A stretch of 64,000 nt of DNA. Origin: Phreatobacter stygius (GTDB lineage: Bacteria; Pseudomonadota; Alphaproteobacteria; Rhizobiales; Phreatobacteraceae). The stretch lies in the NCBI RefSeq assembly GCF_005144885.1, contig NZ_CP039690.1, positions 4,229,001 through 4,293,000 of the forward strand. Reading direction: 5' to 3'. Under the pieces are notes generated by a model. It was not told the DNA's origin and did no database searches. It saw only the letters and a program-made list of their open reading frames with translations. A program made the position numbers and the translations under genes. Below, piece by piece: positions 48,450 through 57,398 of this stretch. How positions within the stretch are numbered: the first letter of the stretch is position 1; the number at the start of each line of letters is the position of its first letter.

Positions 48450-48480
48450 GGGGCGCCCCGATGCGGGCGCCCCGCTTTTC
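48450..48480 (+). terminator. Terminator between the receptor and the HemS-like gene
   Basis: GGGGCGCCC (48450-48458) and GGGCGCCCC (48465-48473) form a perfect 9-bp stem over a 6-base loop, followed by GCTTTTCTTTC. It should reduce read-through and set a higher receptor than HemS-like level. Confidence 0.75.
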
Positions 48481-48506
48481 TTTCAGCCAATCCGCGAGGG
48501 CCCCGC

Positions 48507-49232
48507 ATGACCGCCACCAAACCCATTCGAGAAATCCTGCCCGGCACCGTCGCCGATGCTGTCGCGACGGTTGGCGCCATGGGCCGGGTCATGCTCGCGG
48601 CTTCGGCCGGCGGCGCCACCCATGAGCGGATCGGTCCGGTCGCGGCGGTCCGGCATGAGGCCGGCACGCTCCGCCTGTCGGGCGAGGCCCATGACGCGCT
48701 GATCGATCTCGCCGTGATCGTCAGCGTGGTTGCCGACCGCTCCGGCCGGATGAAGGACCGCGTGCTGCCGCGGCTCGAATTGCTGGACGCGGCCGGCGAA
48801 ACCGCTTTCAGCCTGATCTGCCTTGACGGCCTGGAGCCCTTCGACAAGGCCATCGAGGGCCTCGGCGCCGGCACGGTCCTGCCCGAAAAAGCGCGTCAGA
48901 CGGCCGTGGAGCCGGGGCCCGCGCCGGCTGGCGACGATCCGGGCGCGAATTTGCTCGAAGCCGCGCGCGCCGGCGGCGAAGCGGTGACCGTGCTGTTTCG
49001 TTGCACCGGGCTGGAACAGACCTGGACCGGCATCATTGGCGAGGTGAAGCCGGCCATGGGTTTTCTCAACATCATCCAGCCGGACTTCCACCTGCACCTG
49101 AAAGATCACGCGGTCGCCCATTGGCGTCGCGATGCATCGGACGGCGCGATCGCATTCCATGCCGAAGCGGCCGACGGCTCGGCGCTTGGCCTGGTGCTCA
49201 GCGGTCCAGGCTCGGCTTTTGCCGGCGCCTAG
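48507..49232 (+). CDS. Compact HemS/HmuS-like haem-handling protein
   Basis: A 241-residue cytosolic protein. The C-terminal half WTGIIGEVKPAMGFLNIIQPDFHLHLKDHAVAHWRRD matches the second repeat of HemS/HmuS (GPWFNVLDPDFNLHLRED type). The N-terminal half (GAMGRVMLAASAGGATHERIGPV ... LLDAAGETAFSLICLD) matches the first repeat. Two repeats in 241 instead of about 340 residues make it a compact form. It likely binds or transfers haem taken up by the preceding receptor. The start at 48507 has GCGAGGG upstream; the earlier open frame belongs to the receptor region. Confidence 0.75.
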   Translation: MTATKPIREILPGTVADAVATVGAMGRVMLAASAGGATHERIGPVAAVRHEAGTLRLSGEAHDALIDLAVIVSVVADRSGRMKDRVLPRLELLDAAGETAFSLICLDGLEPFDKAIEGLGAGTVLPEKARQTAVEPGPAPAGDDPGANLLEAARAGGEAVTVLFRCTGLEQTWTGIIGEVKPAMGFLNIIQPDFHLHLKDHAVAHWRRDASDGAIAFHAEAADGSALGLVLSGPGSAFAGA

Positions 49233-49268
49233 CGCCGGTTCCCGACGGTCTCTTGCAGCGAGGTTTCC

Positions 49269-51017
49269 ATGCTTGCCAGCCTTGGTCAGATCTGGCGCCT
49301 CTGCGTCCTCTGCGCATGGCGACCGGGAGGCCGGCTCGGGATCGTCTATTTTGCTGTTGTCTTCGGCCTCGGTCTTGTCGGCGTCCATATCTCAGTCAGG
49401 CTGATCCGCTGGACCGCCGACTTCTTCAATGCCCTGCAGAAGCTGGATGTCGACGAGGCCATCCGCCAGATCGGCGTGTTCTTCATTCTGATCGCCATCA
49501 GCGCCGCCCTCAATCTGAGCGGGACCTATATCCGCAAGCTCCTGCAGATCCGCTGGCGCCGGACATTGACCGACGCCATGCTGGATCACTGGCTGGCGGG
49601 CAAGGCGTTCTGGCACCTGCGCGCCCGTACCGAATTCGGGCTCGACAATCCGGACCAGCGCATTGCCGAGGATTGCCGCATCTTCGTCTTTCGCCTGACG
49701 ACCGAAGCGCTGGAACTGATCACCAATATCGTGGCGTTGGTGTCGTTCGTCGCCATTCTGTGGTCGCTTTCGACCTTCGCATTGACCTTTACGCTGTTCG
49801 GAGCCGAGATATCGATCCCGCGCTATATGGTCTGGGCCGCACCAGCCTATGTCGCCATTTCCAGTGGCATAACCCATTGGCTTGGTAAGCCGTTGCTGGC
49901 ACTGAATGTCGAGCAGCAAAAGACCGAGGCGGATTTTCGTTTCGGGCTGGCCCGCTTCCGCCAGACCGGCGAAGCCGTGGCGCTCGCCGGCGGCGAGGCG
50001 ACCGAGCGGCGCATCTTCAAGAATGGCTTCGAAGCCATAGCCGACAATTGGCGTCAGCTCATTCGGCGCGAATTGATCCTGGGCATGTTCACCCGGCCCT
50101 ACATGCAGACGGTGTTGCGCATTCCGCTATTCCTGGCTCTGCCCGCCTTCCTGGCCGGCAAGCTGACCTTTGGCGGGCTGATGCAGATCGGCTCGGCCTT
50201 CCAGAACGTGGTGACCACCCTGTCCTGGTTCATCTTCTCCTACCGCGATCTCGCCGAACTGGCTTCGGCGTCAGCGCGGCTCGACCATTTTGTCGCGGCG
50301 ACCATGGAGGCCAGGGCCGGCACCAGCGATGTCAGGATCGAGCCTTCCGCTGACGGCACGCTCAAGCTGGCCGGTCTGCAGCTCTCGTCGCCCGGCGGCC
50401 GCCCGATTCAGGCACTTGACGATGTCGTCCTCCGGCCAGGAGAGACGATTTGGCTTCAGGCGCCCTCCGGCTTCGGCAAGACCACGCTGCTGCGCGCCAT
50501 TGCCGGGCTCTGGCGTCATGGCCAAGGCCGGATCGAGCGTCCGCTCGAGGCTGCCAGTTTCCTGCCGCAACTGCCCTATTTCCCGCTTGGCGGCATCGCA
50601 GCGGCTACGGTCTATCCGGCGGCGGCCGAGACGGTGCCGCGCGAACAGGTTGCGGAGTGGCTGCGGGCGGTCGGGCTCGGGCGTCTGGTCGATATTGCTG
50701 ATGCCGAAGCGGGCGCGGCGCTTGCCGGTCTTTCCGGCGGTGAGCGCCAGCGGCTCGCCTTGATCCGGCTCGTGGTCGAATGTCCGGCCTGGGCCTTTCT
50801 CGACGAGCCGACCAGCGCGCTCGACGAAGGCGCCGAACGCAACCTGATGCAATGGCTGCGCGGGGAATTGCCGGAGACGACATTTGTCATCGTCGCCCAT
50901 CGCCGACCACTCGGTCTCGGTCCGGTGCGCGAGCTTTGCCTGTCGGCGGCACCGCTCGCTGTGGAAGAACCAACTGCGCGGACGAAGCCGGACTTGGTGG
51001 CCTCGCCCGCGAGCTGA
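49269..51017 (+). CDS. BacA/SbmA-like ABC transporter with fused ATPase (YddA-like)
   Basis: A 582-residue half-transporter. The membrane domain (about 1-330) has the SbmA/BacA-type signature: VRLIRWTADFFNALQKLDVDEAIRQIGVFF, RWRRTLTDAMLDHWLAGKAFWHL and DNPDQRIAEDCRIF. The ATPase domain (about 360-580) has Walker A APSGFGKTTLLRAIAGLW, signature LAGLSGGERQRLALIRLVVE and Walker B WAFLDEPTSALDEG. Related proteins import peptides, B12 and other bulky solutes. It lies 36 bases after the HemS-like gene and may be the inner-membrane step of this locus, since no HmuTUV set is visible. Confidence 0.85.
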   Translation: MLASLGQIWRLCVLCAWRPGGRLGIVYFAVVFGLGLVGVHISVRLIRWTADFFNALQKLDVDEAIRQIGVFFILIAISAALNLSGTYIRKLLQIRWRRTLTDAMLDHWLAGKAFWHLRARTEFGLDNPDQRIAEDCRIFVFRLTTEALELITNIVALVSFVAILWSLSTFALTFTLFGAEISIPRYMVWAAPAYVAISSGITHWLGKPLLALNVEQQKTEADFRFGLARFRQTGEAVALAGGEATERRIFKNGFEAIADNWRQLIRRELILGMFTRPYMQTVLRIPLFLALPAFLAGKLTFGGLMQIGSAFQNVVTTLSWFIFSYRDLAELASASARLDHFVAATMEARAGTSDVRIEPSADGTLKLAGLQLSSPGGRPIQALDDVVLRPGETIWLQAPSGFGKTTLLRAIAGLWRHGQGRIERPLEAASFLPQLPYFPLGGIAAATVYPAAAETVPREQVAEWLRAVGLGRLVDIADAEAGAALAGLSGGERQRLALIRLVVECPAWAFLDEPTSALDEGAERNLMQWLRGELPETTFVIVAHRRPLGLGPVRELCLSAAPLAVEEPTARTKPDLVASPAS

Positions 51018-51021
51018 CGGT

Positions 51022-52335
51022 TCAGGCGGCCTTGGCGAGGCCGCCGGCGGCAACCAGGGCCTGGTCGAGATCGGCCAGGATGTCGTCCATATGTTCGAGG
51101 CCGACCGACAGGCGGACATAGCTGTCCGACACGCCGGTGGCGTGCTGTTCCTCGGCCGACAATTGCGAGTGGGTGGTGCTCGCCGGGTGAATGGCCAGGC
51201 TGCGCGCATCGCCGATATTGGCGACGTGGTAGAACAGCTGCAGGGCATCGATGAAGCGCCGCCCGGCATCCTTGCCGGCGGCGAGCTCGAAGCCGACCAG
51301 CCCGCCATAACCGCCCTTCAGATAGGTGTCGGCACGCTCGCGCGCCGCGCCGGTCTGTTGCGAGGGGTGAATGACCCTGACGACTTCCGATCGCTTGGCC
51401 AGCCACGCGGCGACGGCGGCGGCGTTCTGGACATGGCGCTCGATGCGCAAGGCGAGCGTCTCGATGCCTTGCAAGGTCTGGAAGGCATTAAACGGCGACA
51501 GCGCCGCGCCGAGGTCGCGCAGCAGGGTGGTGCGGGCCTTGATGATATAGGCGATCGGGCCGAGCGGTTTCACCGCTTCGGTCCAGACCGCACCATGATA
51601 GCTCGGGTCCGGCGTGTTGAGTGCCGGCTGCCGCTCGGGGAATTTCTCCCAGTCGAAATTGCCGCCATCGACGATCAGGCCGCCGATCGAGGTGCCGTGG
51701 CCGCCGAGATATTTGGTGCTGGAATAGACCACGACGGCAGCACCATGGTCGAAAGGGCGGGCCAGCAAGGGCGCGGCGGTATTGTCGACGATCAGGGGAA
51801 TGCCGAACTCGCGGCCGATGGCGGCGACCTCGGCGATCGGGAACACGGTCAGCTTCGGATTGGGCAGGGTCTCGGCATAATAGGCGCGGGTGCGCGCGTC
51901 GGTCGCCTTGCGGAAGGCTTCCGGATCGACCGGATCGACGAAGCGCACTTCGATGCCCTGGTCGCGCAAGGTGTTGGCGAACAGGTTCCAGGTGCCGCCA
52001 TAGAGATCGGTGGAGGAGACGATGTTGTCGCCGACCCGCGCCAGGTTCTGGATGGCGATGGCGGACGCCGCCTGGCCGGACGCCAGCGCCAGCGCCGCAA
52101 CACCGCCTTCCAGCGCCGCGACGCGCTGTTCGAGCACATCGGTCGTCGGGTTGCCGATGCGGGTATAGATATTGCCGAGCTCCTTCAGCGCGAACAGGTT
52201 GGCCGCATGTTCGGTGTCGCGGAACTGATAGGAGGTGGTCTGGTAGATCGGCACCGCGACCGCGCCGGTAGCGCTGTCGGCGCGCCATCCCGCATGAAGG
52301 GCAAGGGTTTCCGGTTTGTGTCTGGTGGTCGTCAT
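51022..52335 (-). CDS. metY: O-acetylhomoserine sulfhydrylase (MetY)
   Basis: A 437-residue PLP enzyme of the Cys/Met-metabolism family that joins O-acetylhomoserine with sulphide (or methanethiol) to make homocysteine (or methionine). Landmarks: TLALHAGWRADSATGAVAVPIYQTTSYQF, YTRIGNPTTDVLEQRVAALEGG, ASGQAASAIAIQNLARVGDNIVSS, LIVDNTAAPLLARP, and Schiff-base Lys in VVVYSSTKYLGGHGTSIGG; the insertion before the C-terminal part is typical of MetY rather than MetB. The ATG at 52333-52335 is preferred over one 12 codons upstream. It ends 5 bases from the convergent ABC gene. Confidence 0.95.
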   Translation of the reverse strand: MTTTRHKPETLALHAGWRADSATGAVAVPIYQTTSYQFRDTEHAANLFALKELGNIYTRIGNPTTDVLEQRVAALEGGVAALALASGQAASAIAIQNLARVGDNIVSSTDLYGGTWNLFANTLRDQGIEVRFVDPVDPEAFRKATDARTRAYYAETLPNPKLTVFPIAEVAAIGREFGIPLIVDNTAAPLLARPFDHGAAVVVYSSTKYLGGHGTSIGGLIVDGGNFDWEKFPERQPALNTPDPSYHGAVWTEAVKPLGPIAYIIKARTTLLRDLGAALSPFNAFQTLQGIETLALRIERHVQNAAAVAAWLAKRSEVVRVIHPSQQTGAARERADTYLKGGYGGLVGFELAAGKDAGRRFIDALQLFYHVANIGDARSLAIHPASTTHSQLSAEEQHATGVSDSYVRLSVGLEHMDDILADLDQALVAAGGLAKAA

Positions 52336-52378
52336 GGCTTGAGTTCCTGTTGTGTGGGGCGGGGTGGCCAACCCGGGC

Positions 52379-52525
52379 CTACCGGGTCACGCTCGCCGCC
52401 ACGGTGGTGACTTGCGGTCCGGCCGGGACCTCCGGGCGGGTGGTGACGGCATAAAGCACCAGCGCGAAGGCAAGCCCCGTCAGGGCCAGATCCTTGAAGC
52501 GATGGAAGGTGTCGCGGGGTGGCAT
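52379..52525 (-). CDS. Small single-pass membrane protein upstream of metY
   Basis: A 48-residue reverse-strand frame, MPPRDTFHRF then KDLALTGLAFALVLYAVTTR and PEVPAGPQVTTVAASVTR. GAGGG lies 7 bases before the ATG at 52523-52525. A single hydrophobic helix (about 13-28) with positive residues before it predicts an inside N-terminus. The same frame stays open upstream to a TAA near 52603 but has no ATG or GTG there, so this start is the best one. It precedes metY by 43 bases and could be cotranscribed with it. No family is recognised. Confidence 0.6.
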   Translation of the reverse strand: MPPRDTFHRFKDLALTGLAFALVLYAVTTRPEVPAGPQVTTVAASVTR

Positions 52526-52810
52526 CGCAGATCCCTCGTCAGCGGTCAGGCCGGCCGCGCGCAGGGCCGCCAGCTGTTCGTCCGATGTCCAGAAGAGCAG
52601 GTTTTACCCGTTGATCAATAAGGGGTTTTCAGAAAAGAGCGTTCTTCCAAACAGGCCGGCAATGGCAGTGGCGGCCTTCCCCGCTCGACCACTGTCCGGA
52701 GAATGACATCATGCGTTGCATCGGCTCGGTTCGTTGCCCATCGAAGCTCAAGCGAGGGCGTTCACTGAACGAGGTTGCGCAAAGGGGAGGTCGTGACGAC
52801 GGGCAGAGCG

Positions 52811-53011
52811 ACTGCCAGCACATCCTCTACGTCATCCCCGGCCGACGGAGCGAAGCGAGGGAGGGGAAGGGGATCCAGGAGCCGTTTCACCCGCGCTCTC
52901 GGCTTCATTTGGGTCGGGAATATTGCAGCGCCGCGGTTCGCCCAAGCCGCCCCTGGATCCCCTTCCCCTCGCTTCGCTCGGCCGGGGATGACGTCGAAGA
53001 TGTGCCGGCAG
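52811..53011. repeat. Long imperfect inverted repeat, Rhizobiales-type intergenic element
   Basis: Arms at 52811-52880 and 52952-53011 match in reverse complement over about 60-70 bases. The core is CGTCATCCCCGGCCGA .. AGCGAAGCGAGGG .. GGGGATCCAGG; the left arm has two small insertions (CGG and AGGG). The 70-base loop contains no gene. Short frames crossing it are repeat artefacts. Elements with GTCATCCCCGG and GCGAAGCGAG are widely dispersed in this order. Confidence 0.8.
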
Positions 53012-53079
53012 CCGGTCGGTTCGCTTCGCCTCCCAGAGAAGTGTCTCGTCGATGCCAACACGTTCCTGTAACGGGACCG

Positions 53080-54435
53080 TCACCAGGTCAGTTCGGCGAC
53101 CGCGATGCGGTTCTCCGAAGCCGGCCAGGCGCGGGCCACGATGCGCTCCTCGTTGAACAGGCCGACCACCGGCCGGCCGATCTCCGATGTGGCGAGCCTG
53201 AGCGTCGCCGCCGCATCGTTCGGCACGCCGCGCGTCACGTCGGCCGGCTCCTTGCCGTCGATCAGCACGACGTCGCGCGGGATGCCGAAATAGCCGCGCG
53301 GGCGGGTCATCTGGACGATGGCGCCGGCGGCCTTGTCGGCATCGGCGAAGGGCCGGGCCGGCCGCAGATGCACGACATCGGAGGAGCGCGGAAAGGGCGA
53401 CCGATAGGTGTGGCTGACCGGATGATCGGCAACCGTCAGGACAAATTCCAGGCAGTCCGTCGGCGCCACCGTGAGCGGCCCCCAGCGGCCATCGGCGCCG
53501 GAGGTCTTGCTGAGCAGCGCCTGGCCCTGCCGTTCGCCGGTATCGGCGGCGACCCGATAGATCTCGACGCCGGCGCCGGCGACCGGCCGGTTCGACGGCA
53601 CGCCGGCCGGATTGCCGGTCACCAGCCCGTCGAGCGTGACCTGCGCTTGCGCCGCCACGGCAATGGTTTGCGGTTCGGCGCCGGCGATGAACCGGTAGAT
53701 TTCGCGAAAGGCGCGCGGGTGGAACGCCACCTCGCGGTGATCCAGCGGGCCGAGCGCGATATTGCTGGCGCCGCGCAACGACGGCCCCTCCGTCGTGATG
53801 CCGGTCGGCACGCCCGGCCGCCCCAGAAGGCGGCCGTCCGGCTGGGCAAATTTGTCGTTGCCGGCGCTGCGCAGCGTCAGGAAGGCGGTCTCGGGCACGA
53901 CATCGCTGTCGCGGCCGTTCAACCGCTTCAGGAAGGGTCCGCGGCCATTGTATTCGCTGCCCGGATTGGCGTCCCAGTCGAACACCCCGCGATTGGGTGT
54001 GCCGCACAGCACCGCATGGCTCACCTGGGCCCCGCCGCCGGCCTCGACCACGACGTTGCGGATGGCATAGCCGCCGCGTGAACTGCCGACCAGGGCAACC
54101 CTGGCCGCGCCGGTGCGGGCCCTGACCTCGGCGATCACGGCGGTCAGTTCCCGCAGCTGGTCCTCGGTGCCCGAGCGGCCGGCCATGGGCACGGCGTCGT
54201 CATTGCGCGACAGCGGATCGGTGAAGTTGAACGCGGTCAGCCGGTCGCGCGGCCAGCCATTGCTCTCGAACCGCCAGAGCGTCGTCAGCCAGAGCGCGGC
54301 ATGGTCGCCATTGCCGTGCACGAAGATCACCGGCGGCCGAGCGTCTTGCGCCAGGGCGCGGCGCACCAGCCATGGTCCTGAAGCGAGCATGGCCGCGGTC
54401 ATGCCGCTGAGCGCCTGGCGTCTGGTCATTGTCAT
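53080..54435 (-). CDS. Exported alpha/beta hydrolase
   Basis: A 451-residue secreted hydrolase. The N-terminus MTMTRRQALSGMTAAMLASGPWLVRRALAQD has a twin-arginine-like motif and cleavage site. The fold begins PPVIFVHGNGDHAALWLTTLWRFESNGW, and the nucleophile elbow is VALVGSSRGGYAIRNVV (Ser in GSSRG). A His near LGPLDHREVAFHPRAFREI may be the third triad member. After about residue 250 comes a beta-rich C-terminal part. Lipase or polyhydroxyalkanoate/cutin-like esterase activity is plausible. It lies alone beside the repeat element. Confidence 0.82.
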   Translation of the reverse strand: MTMTRRQALSGMTAAMLASGPWLVRRALAQDARPPVIFVHGNGDHAALWLTTLWRFESNGWPRDRLTAFNFTDPLSRNDDAVPMAGRSGTEDQLRELTAVIAEVRARTGAARVALVGSSRGGYAIRNVVVEAGGGAQVSHAVLCGTPNRGVFDWDANPGSEYNGRGPFLKRLNGRDSDVVPETAFLTLRSAGNDKFAQPDGRLLGRPGVPTGITTEGPSLRGASNIALGPLDHREVAFHPRAFREIYRFIAGAEPQTIAVAAQAQVTLDGLVTGNPAGVPSNRPVAGAGVEIYRVAADTGERQGQALLSKTSGADGRWGPLTVAPTDCLEFVLTVADHPVSHTYRSPFPRSSDVVHLRPARPFADADKAAGAIVQMTRPRGYFGIPRDVVLIDGKEPADVTRGVPNDAAATLRLATSEIGRPVVGLFNEERIVARAWPASENRIAVAELTW

Positions 54436-54619
54436 GGCGTTTCTCCCCGGGACGGGATCGTCGGGCGCAAGCCATTGGCGGTCAAGGCGCCGCAGTGCGA
54501 TCGACTCCTGACCCTATCCGCGTCACAATCCCCGCCCATCCCTCTTCGTTCAACGAGTCGCGGCCGTTCCGCAGCGTGTTTCGCGCTGCCGCGACGCATT
54601 TCCGACCGGGTTTTTTTCA

Positions 54620-56485
54620 ATGTTTCGCTATTTCGAAAGCCGTATCGACCCGACCGCCGCGCCGCCGCCCGGAGACCCGCCGGCCAGCCTCCTGGCGTTC
54701 TATTGGTATTTCACCAAGCAGGCGAAGGGCGTCTTCGCCGCCTTTTTCGTGGTCAGCCTGGTGCTGGCGCTCTTGGAAACATCGGTGCCCTATTTCATTG
54801 GCCAGTTGGTCGGCCTGCTCGCCCATACGCCGCGCGAGGCGCTGATCGAGACCGCCTGGCCGACGCTCGCCATGATGCTCGTGGTCATGCTGGTGATCCG
54901 CCCGGCCGTGACGCTGCTGCACCGGCTGATCTCCAACCAGGCGATCGTCCCGCCGTTCAACACGCTGATCCGCTGGCAGAGCCATTTCCACGTAGCCCGG
55001 CAATCCCTCGGCTTTTTCCAGAACGATTTTGCCGGCCGCATTGCCAACCGGGTCATGCAGGCCGGCCCCTCGGTCAGGGAAACCCTGGTCGCGCTGATCC
55101 GCTCGGTGCTGCACATCATCTTCTACGGCCTCGGCGCGGTCGGATTGATGCTGATGCAGGACTGGCGTCTCGCCATGCCGATGATCATCTGGGTCGGCTT
55201 CTATCTGGCGCTGCTGATCTTCACTATTCCGCGCCAGCGCGAATTGTCGCGCGAGGCCTCCGCCAAGCGTTCGGCGGTCACCGGCAAGGTGGTCGACAGC
55301 TATACCAACATCCTCACCGTCAAGCTGTTCGCCAAGTCCGACGACGAAGACCGTTATGTCCGCGACAGCATGCAGGAGCTGACCGACGCCTTCTTCGCGC
55401 AGCAGCGGATGAACACGCTTTTCATCTTCCTGCTGACGGCTCTCAACGCGCTTCTCCTGACCGGCACCGGCGCGGTCGCGGTCTATCTCTGGCAGCTCGG
55501 CCGGGTCGACATCGCAACGTTGGCCATGGTGCTGCCGCTGACCTCGCAGATCATTGCCATGTCCGGCTGGGTGGCCTTCGAGATCCAGGGCATTTTCGAG
55601 AATGTCGGCATGGTCCAGGAGAGCATGCTGTCGATCTCGAAACCGCTGACCATGCAGGACGAGCCGGACGCCAAGCCGCTGGCGATGACCGAGGGCGAGA
55701 TCCGCTTCAACGAGGTCAGTTTCGGTTACGGCCGGCAGGACATGCCTGTCATCGACGACCTGACGCTGGTCGTCCGTCCGGGCGAGAAGGTCGGGCTGGT
55801 CGGGCGTTCGGGCGCCGGCAAGTCGACGCTGGTGAGCCTGCTCCTGCGCTTCCACGATGCCGAGCAGGGCACCATCACGATCGACGGCCAGGACGTGCGC
55901 GGTGTCACCCAGGAGAGCCTGCGCGGCGCCATCTCGGTGGTCACCCAGGACACCTCGCTCTTGCACCGGTCGATCCGCGACAACATCCTCTACGGCCGGC
56001 GCGGCGCCACCGAGGCGATGGTCGCCGCCGCCGCCGAGAAGGCCCAGGCCGCGCGCTTCATCGCGGGGCTGGAGGATGCCAATGGCCGCACCGGTTATGA
56101 CGCCTATGTCGGTGAGCGTGGCGTCAAGCTTTCCGGCGGCCAGCGCCAGCGCATCGCCATTGCCCGGGTCATCTTGAAGGATGCGCCGATCCTGGTGCTG
56201 GACGAGGCGACGGCGGCGCTCGACAGCGAGGTCGAGGCGGCGATCCAGGACAATCTCGCCGACCTGATGGCCGGCAAGACGGTGATCGCCATCGCCCACC
56301 GCCTGTCGACCTTGCAGATCATGGACCGGCTGGTGGTGCTCGACCAGGGCCGCATCGTCGAGGAGGGCACGCATGAGGCGCTGATCGCCAGGGGCGGGCT
56401 TTATGCCGAGCTCTGGGCGCGCCAGTCCGGCGGCTTCATTGTCGAGCCGAAGCGCATCGGCGAGCCGAAGCAGGCGGCGGAATGA
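54620..56485 (+). CDS. MsbA-like ABC exporter (fused membrane and ATPase domains)
   Basis: A 621-residue half-transporter that should act as a homodimer. Six helices (about 30-330) follow a polar start; NDFAGRIANRVMQAGPSVRETLVALIRSVLHIIFYGLGAVGLM and SREASAKRSAVTGKVVDSYTNILTVKLFAKSDDEDRY are typical of type IV exporters. The ATPase has Walker A LVGRSGAGKSTLVSLLLRFHD, signature VKLSGGQRQRIAIARVILKDAPILVLDEATAALDSE and IAIAHRLSTLQIMDRLVVLDQGRIVEEGTHEAL. Lipid, drug or peptide export is possible. It diverges from the hydrolase gene and ends 2 bases before the convergent LysR. Confidence 0.9.
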   Translation: MFRYFESRIDPTAAPPPGDPPASLLAFYWYFTKQAKGVFAAFFVVSLVLALLETSVPYFIGQLVGLLAHTPREALIETAWPTLAMMLVVMLVIRPAVTLLHRLISNQAIVPPFNTLIRWQSHFHVARQSLGFFQNDFAGRIANRVMQAGPSVRETLVALIRSVLHIIFYGLGAVGLMLMQDWRLAMPMIIWVGFYLALLIFTIPRQRELSREASAKRSAVTGKVVDSYTNILTVKLFAKSDDEDRYVRDSMQELTDAFFAQQRMNTLFIFLLTALNALLLTGTGAVAVYLWQLGRVDIATLAMVLPLTSQIIAMSGWVAFEIQGIFENVGMVQESMLSISKPLTMQDEPDAKPLAMTEGEIRFNEVSFGYGRQDMPVIDDLTLVVRPGEKVGLVGRSGAGKSTLVSLLLRFHDAEQGTITIDGQDVRGVTQESLRGAISVVTQDTSLLHRSIRDNILYGRRGATEAMVAAAAEKAQAARFIAGLEDANGRTGYDAYVGERGVKLSGGQRQRIAIARVILKDAPILVLDEATAALDSEVEAAIQDNLADLMAGKTVIAIAHRLSTLQIMDRLVVLDQGRIVEEGTHEALIARGGLYAELWARQSGGFIVEPKRIGEPKQAAE

Positions 56486-56486
56486 G

Positions 56487-57383
56487 CTAGGCCGCGCTCA
56501 TCGCCTGGGCGAAGGCGGCGAACTCCCTCGCCAGCCGCGTCTGGCGGCCCTCGTGCCAGGCGATGCTGATATCGAAACTGGCATGCGGGTCGCTGATCGG
56601 CACGGCGACGATGTCGGGCTGCAGCATGGGCGCGATGGCCGAGCCATAGAGCGTCACGCCACGGCCGAGCGAGACGAGCTGCAACAGCACCGGCACGTCG
56701 TCGGCCTCTTCGGCAATATCGGGCACGAAGCCGGCGCCGAGGCAGACATTGGTGATCAGTGCGCGGAAGCTCGACCAGCGCTTCGGCGTGCCGATGACGA
56801 AGGGCGTGGCGGCGAGTTCGCCGAGGCTGATCGAAGCTCGGCCGGCCAGCGGGCTTTGCCGCGACACCAGCATGACGAAGCGCTGGCGCGCCACCACCAC
56901 GTGGCGCAGCGGCGGCTTGCAGGCGGCCGACAGGAGAAAGCCGAGATCGATCGTGCCGTTGTCGATCGCCGGCAGCTGTTCCTGCGAGGACAAGGAATAG
57001 AGGCTGACCTGGGCGCTCGGATAGGCGCTGCGGAAGCGGATGATGATCTCCGCCATGGGCCCGTGGGTGGCCTGGGCCGAATAGCCGATGATGAGTTCGC
57101 CGGCGTCACCCGCGGCGACCTGTCCGGCATCCCTGACGGCGCGTTGCAATTGCTGCAGCGCCTCGCTCGCGTCGCGCGCCAGCACGGCGCCGGCCGGCGT
57201 CAGCGCCACCCGGCGTGTCGTGCGCTCGAACAGCTTGAAACCGATCTCCGCTTCCAATTGCTGCACGGCGCGGCTGACCGCCGGCTGCGCCACGTTGAGC
57301 CGGCCGGCGGCCTCGCGAAAGCTGAGCGCTTCGGCGACGGCGACGAAATAGCGAAGCCTGGCGAGGTCGGGAAGGTGGGACAT
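56487..57383 (-). CDS. LysR-family regulator, divergent from a nitrilase gene
   Basis: A 298-residue regulator. HTH: LARLRYFVAVAEALSFREAAGRLNVAQPAVSRAVQQLEAEIGFKLFERTTRRVALTPAG (residues 6-65), then an effector domain with LIIGYSAQATHGPMAEIIIRF, resembling the CatR/BenM-like subgroup. It diverges from the nitrilase gene at 57584; a perfect 21-bp palindrome lies 15 bases upstream of its start codon. Self-control and control of the nitrilase/MHS genes are likely. Confidence 0.9.
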   Translation of the reverse strand: MSHLPDLARLRYFVAVAEALSFREAAGRLNVAQPAVSRAVQQLEAEIGFKLFERTTRRVALTPAGAVLARDASEALQQLQRAVRDAGQVAAGDAGELIIGYSAQATHGPMAEIIIRFRSAYPSAQVSLYSLSSQEQLPAIDNGTIDLGFLLSAACKPPLRHVVVARQRFVMLVSRQSPLAGRASISLGELAATPFVIGTPKRWSSFRALITNVCLGAGFVPDIAEEADDVPVLLQLVSLGRGVTLYGSAIAPMLQPDIVAVPISDPHASFDISIAWHEGRQTRLAREFAAFAQAMSAA

Positions 57384-57398
57384 TGATGCCTACGGATT

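Noticed and set aside
45938-48874. Very long open frame antisense to the TonB receptor
   Set aside because: Its residues are Arg/Gly/Asp-rich low-complexity text mirroring the codon bias of the receptor gene; no domain is recognisable, and the forward gene is clearly real.
51022-52700. SAM-type riboswitch upstream of metY
   Set aside because: The metY leader is mostly the 48-residue ORF; no SAM-II pseudoknot pattern could be made out further upstream. A covariance-model search (Infernal with Rfam SAM-II) would settle it.
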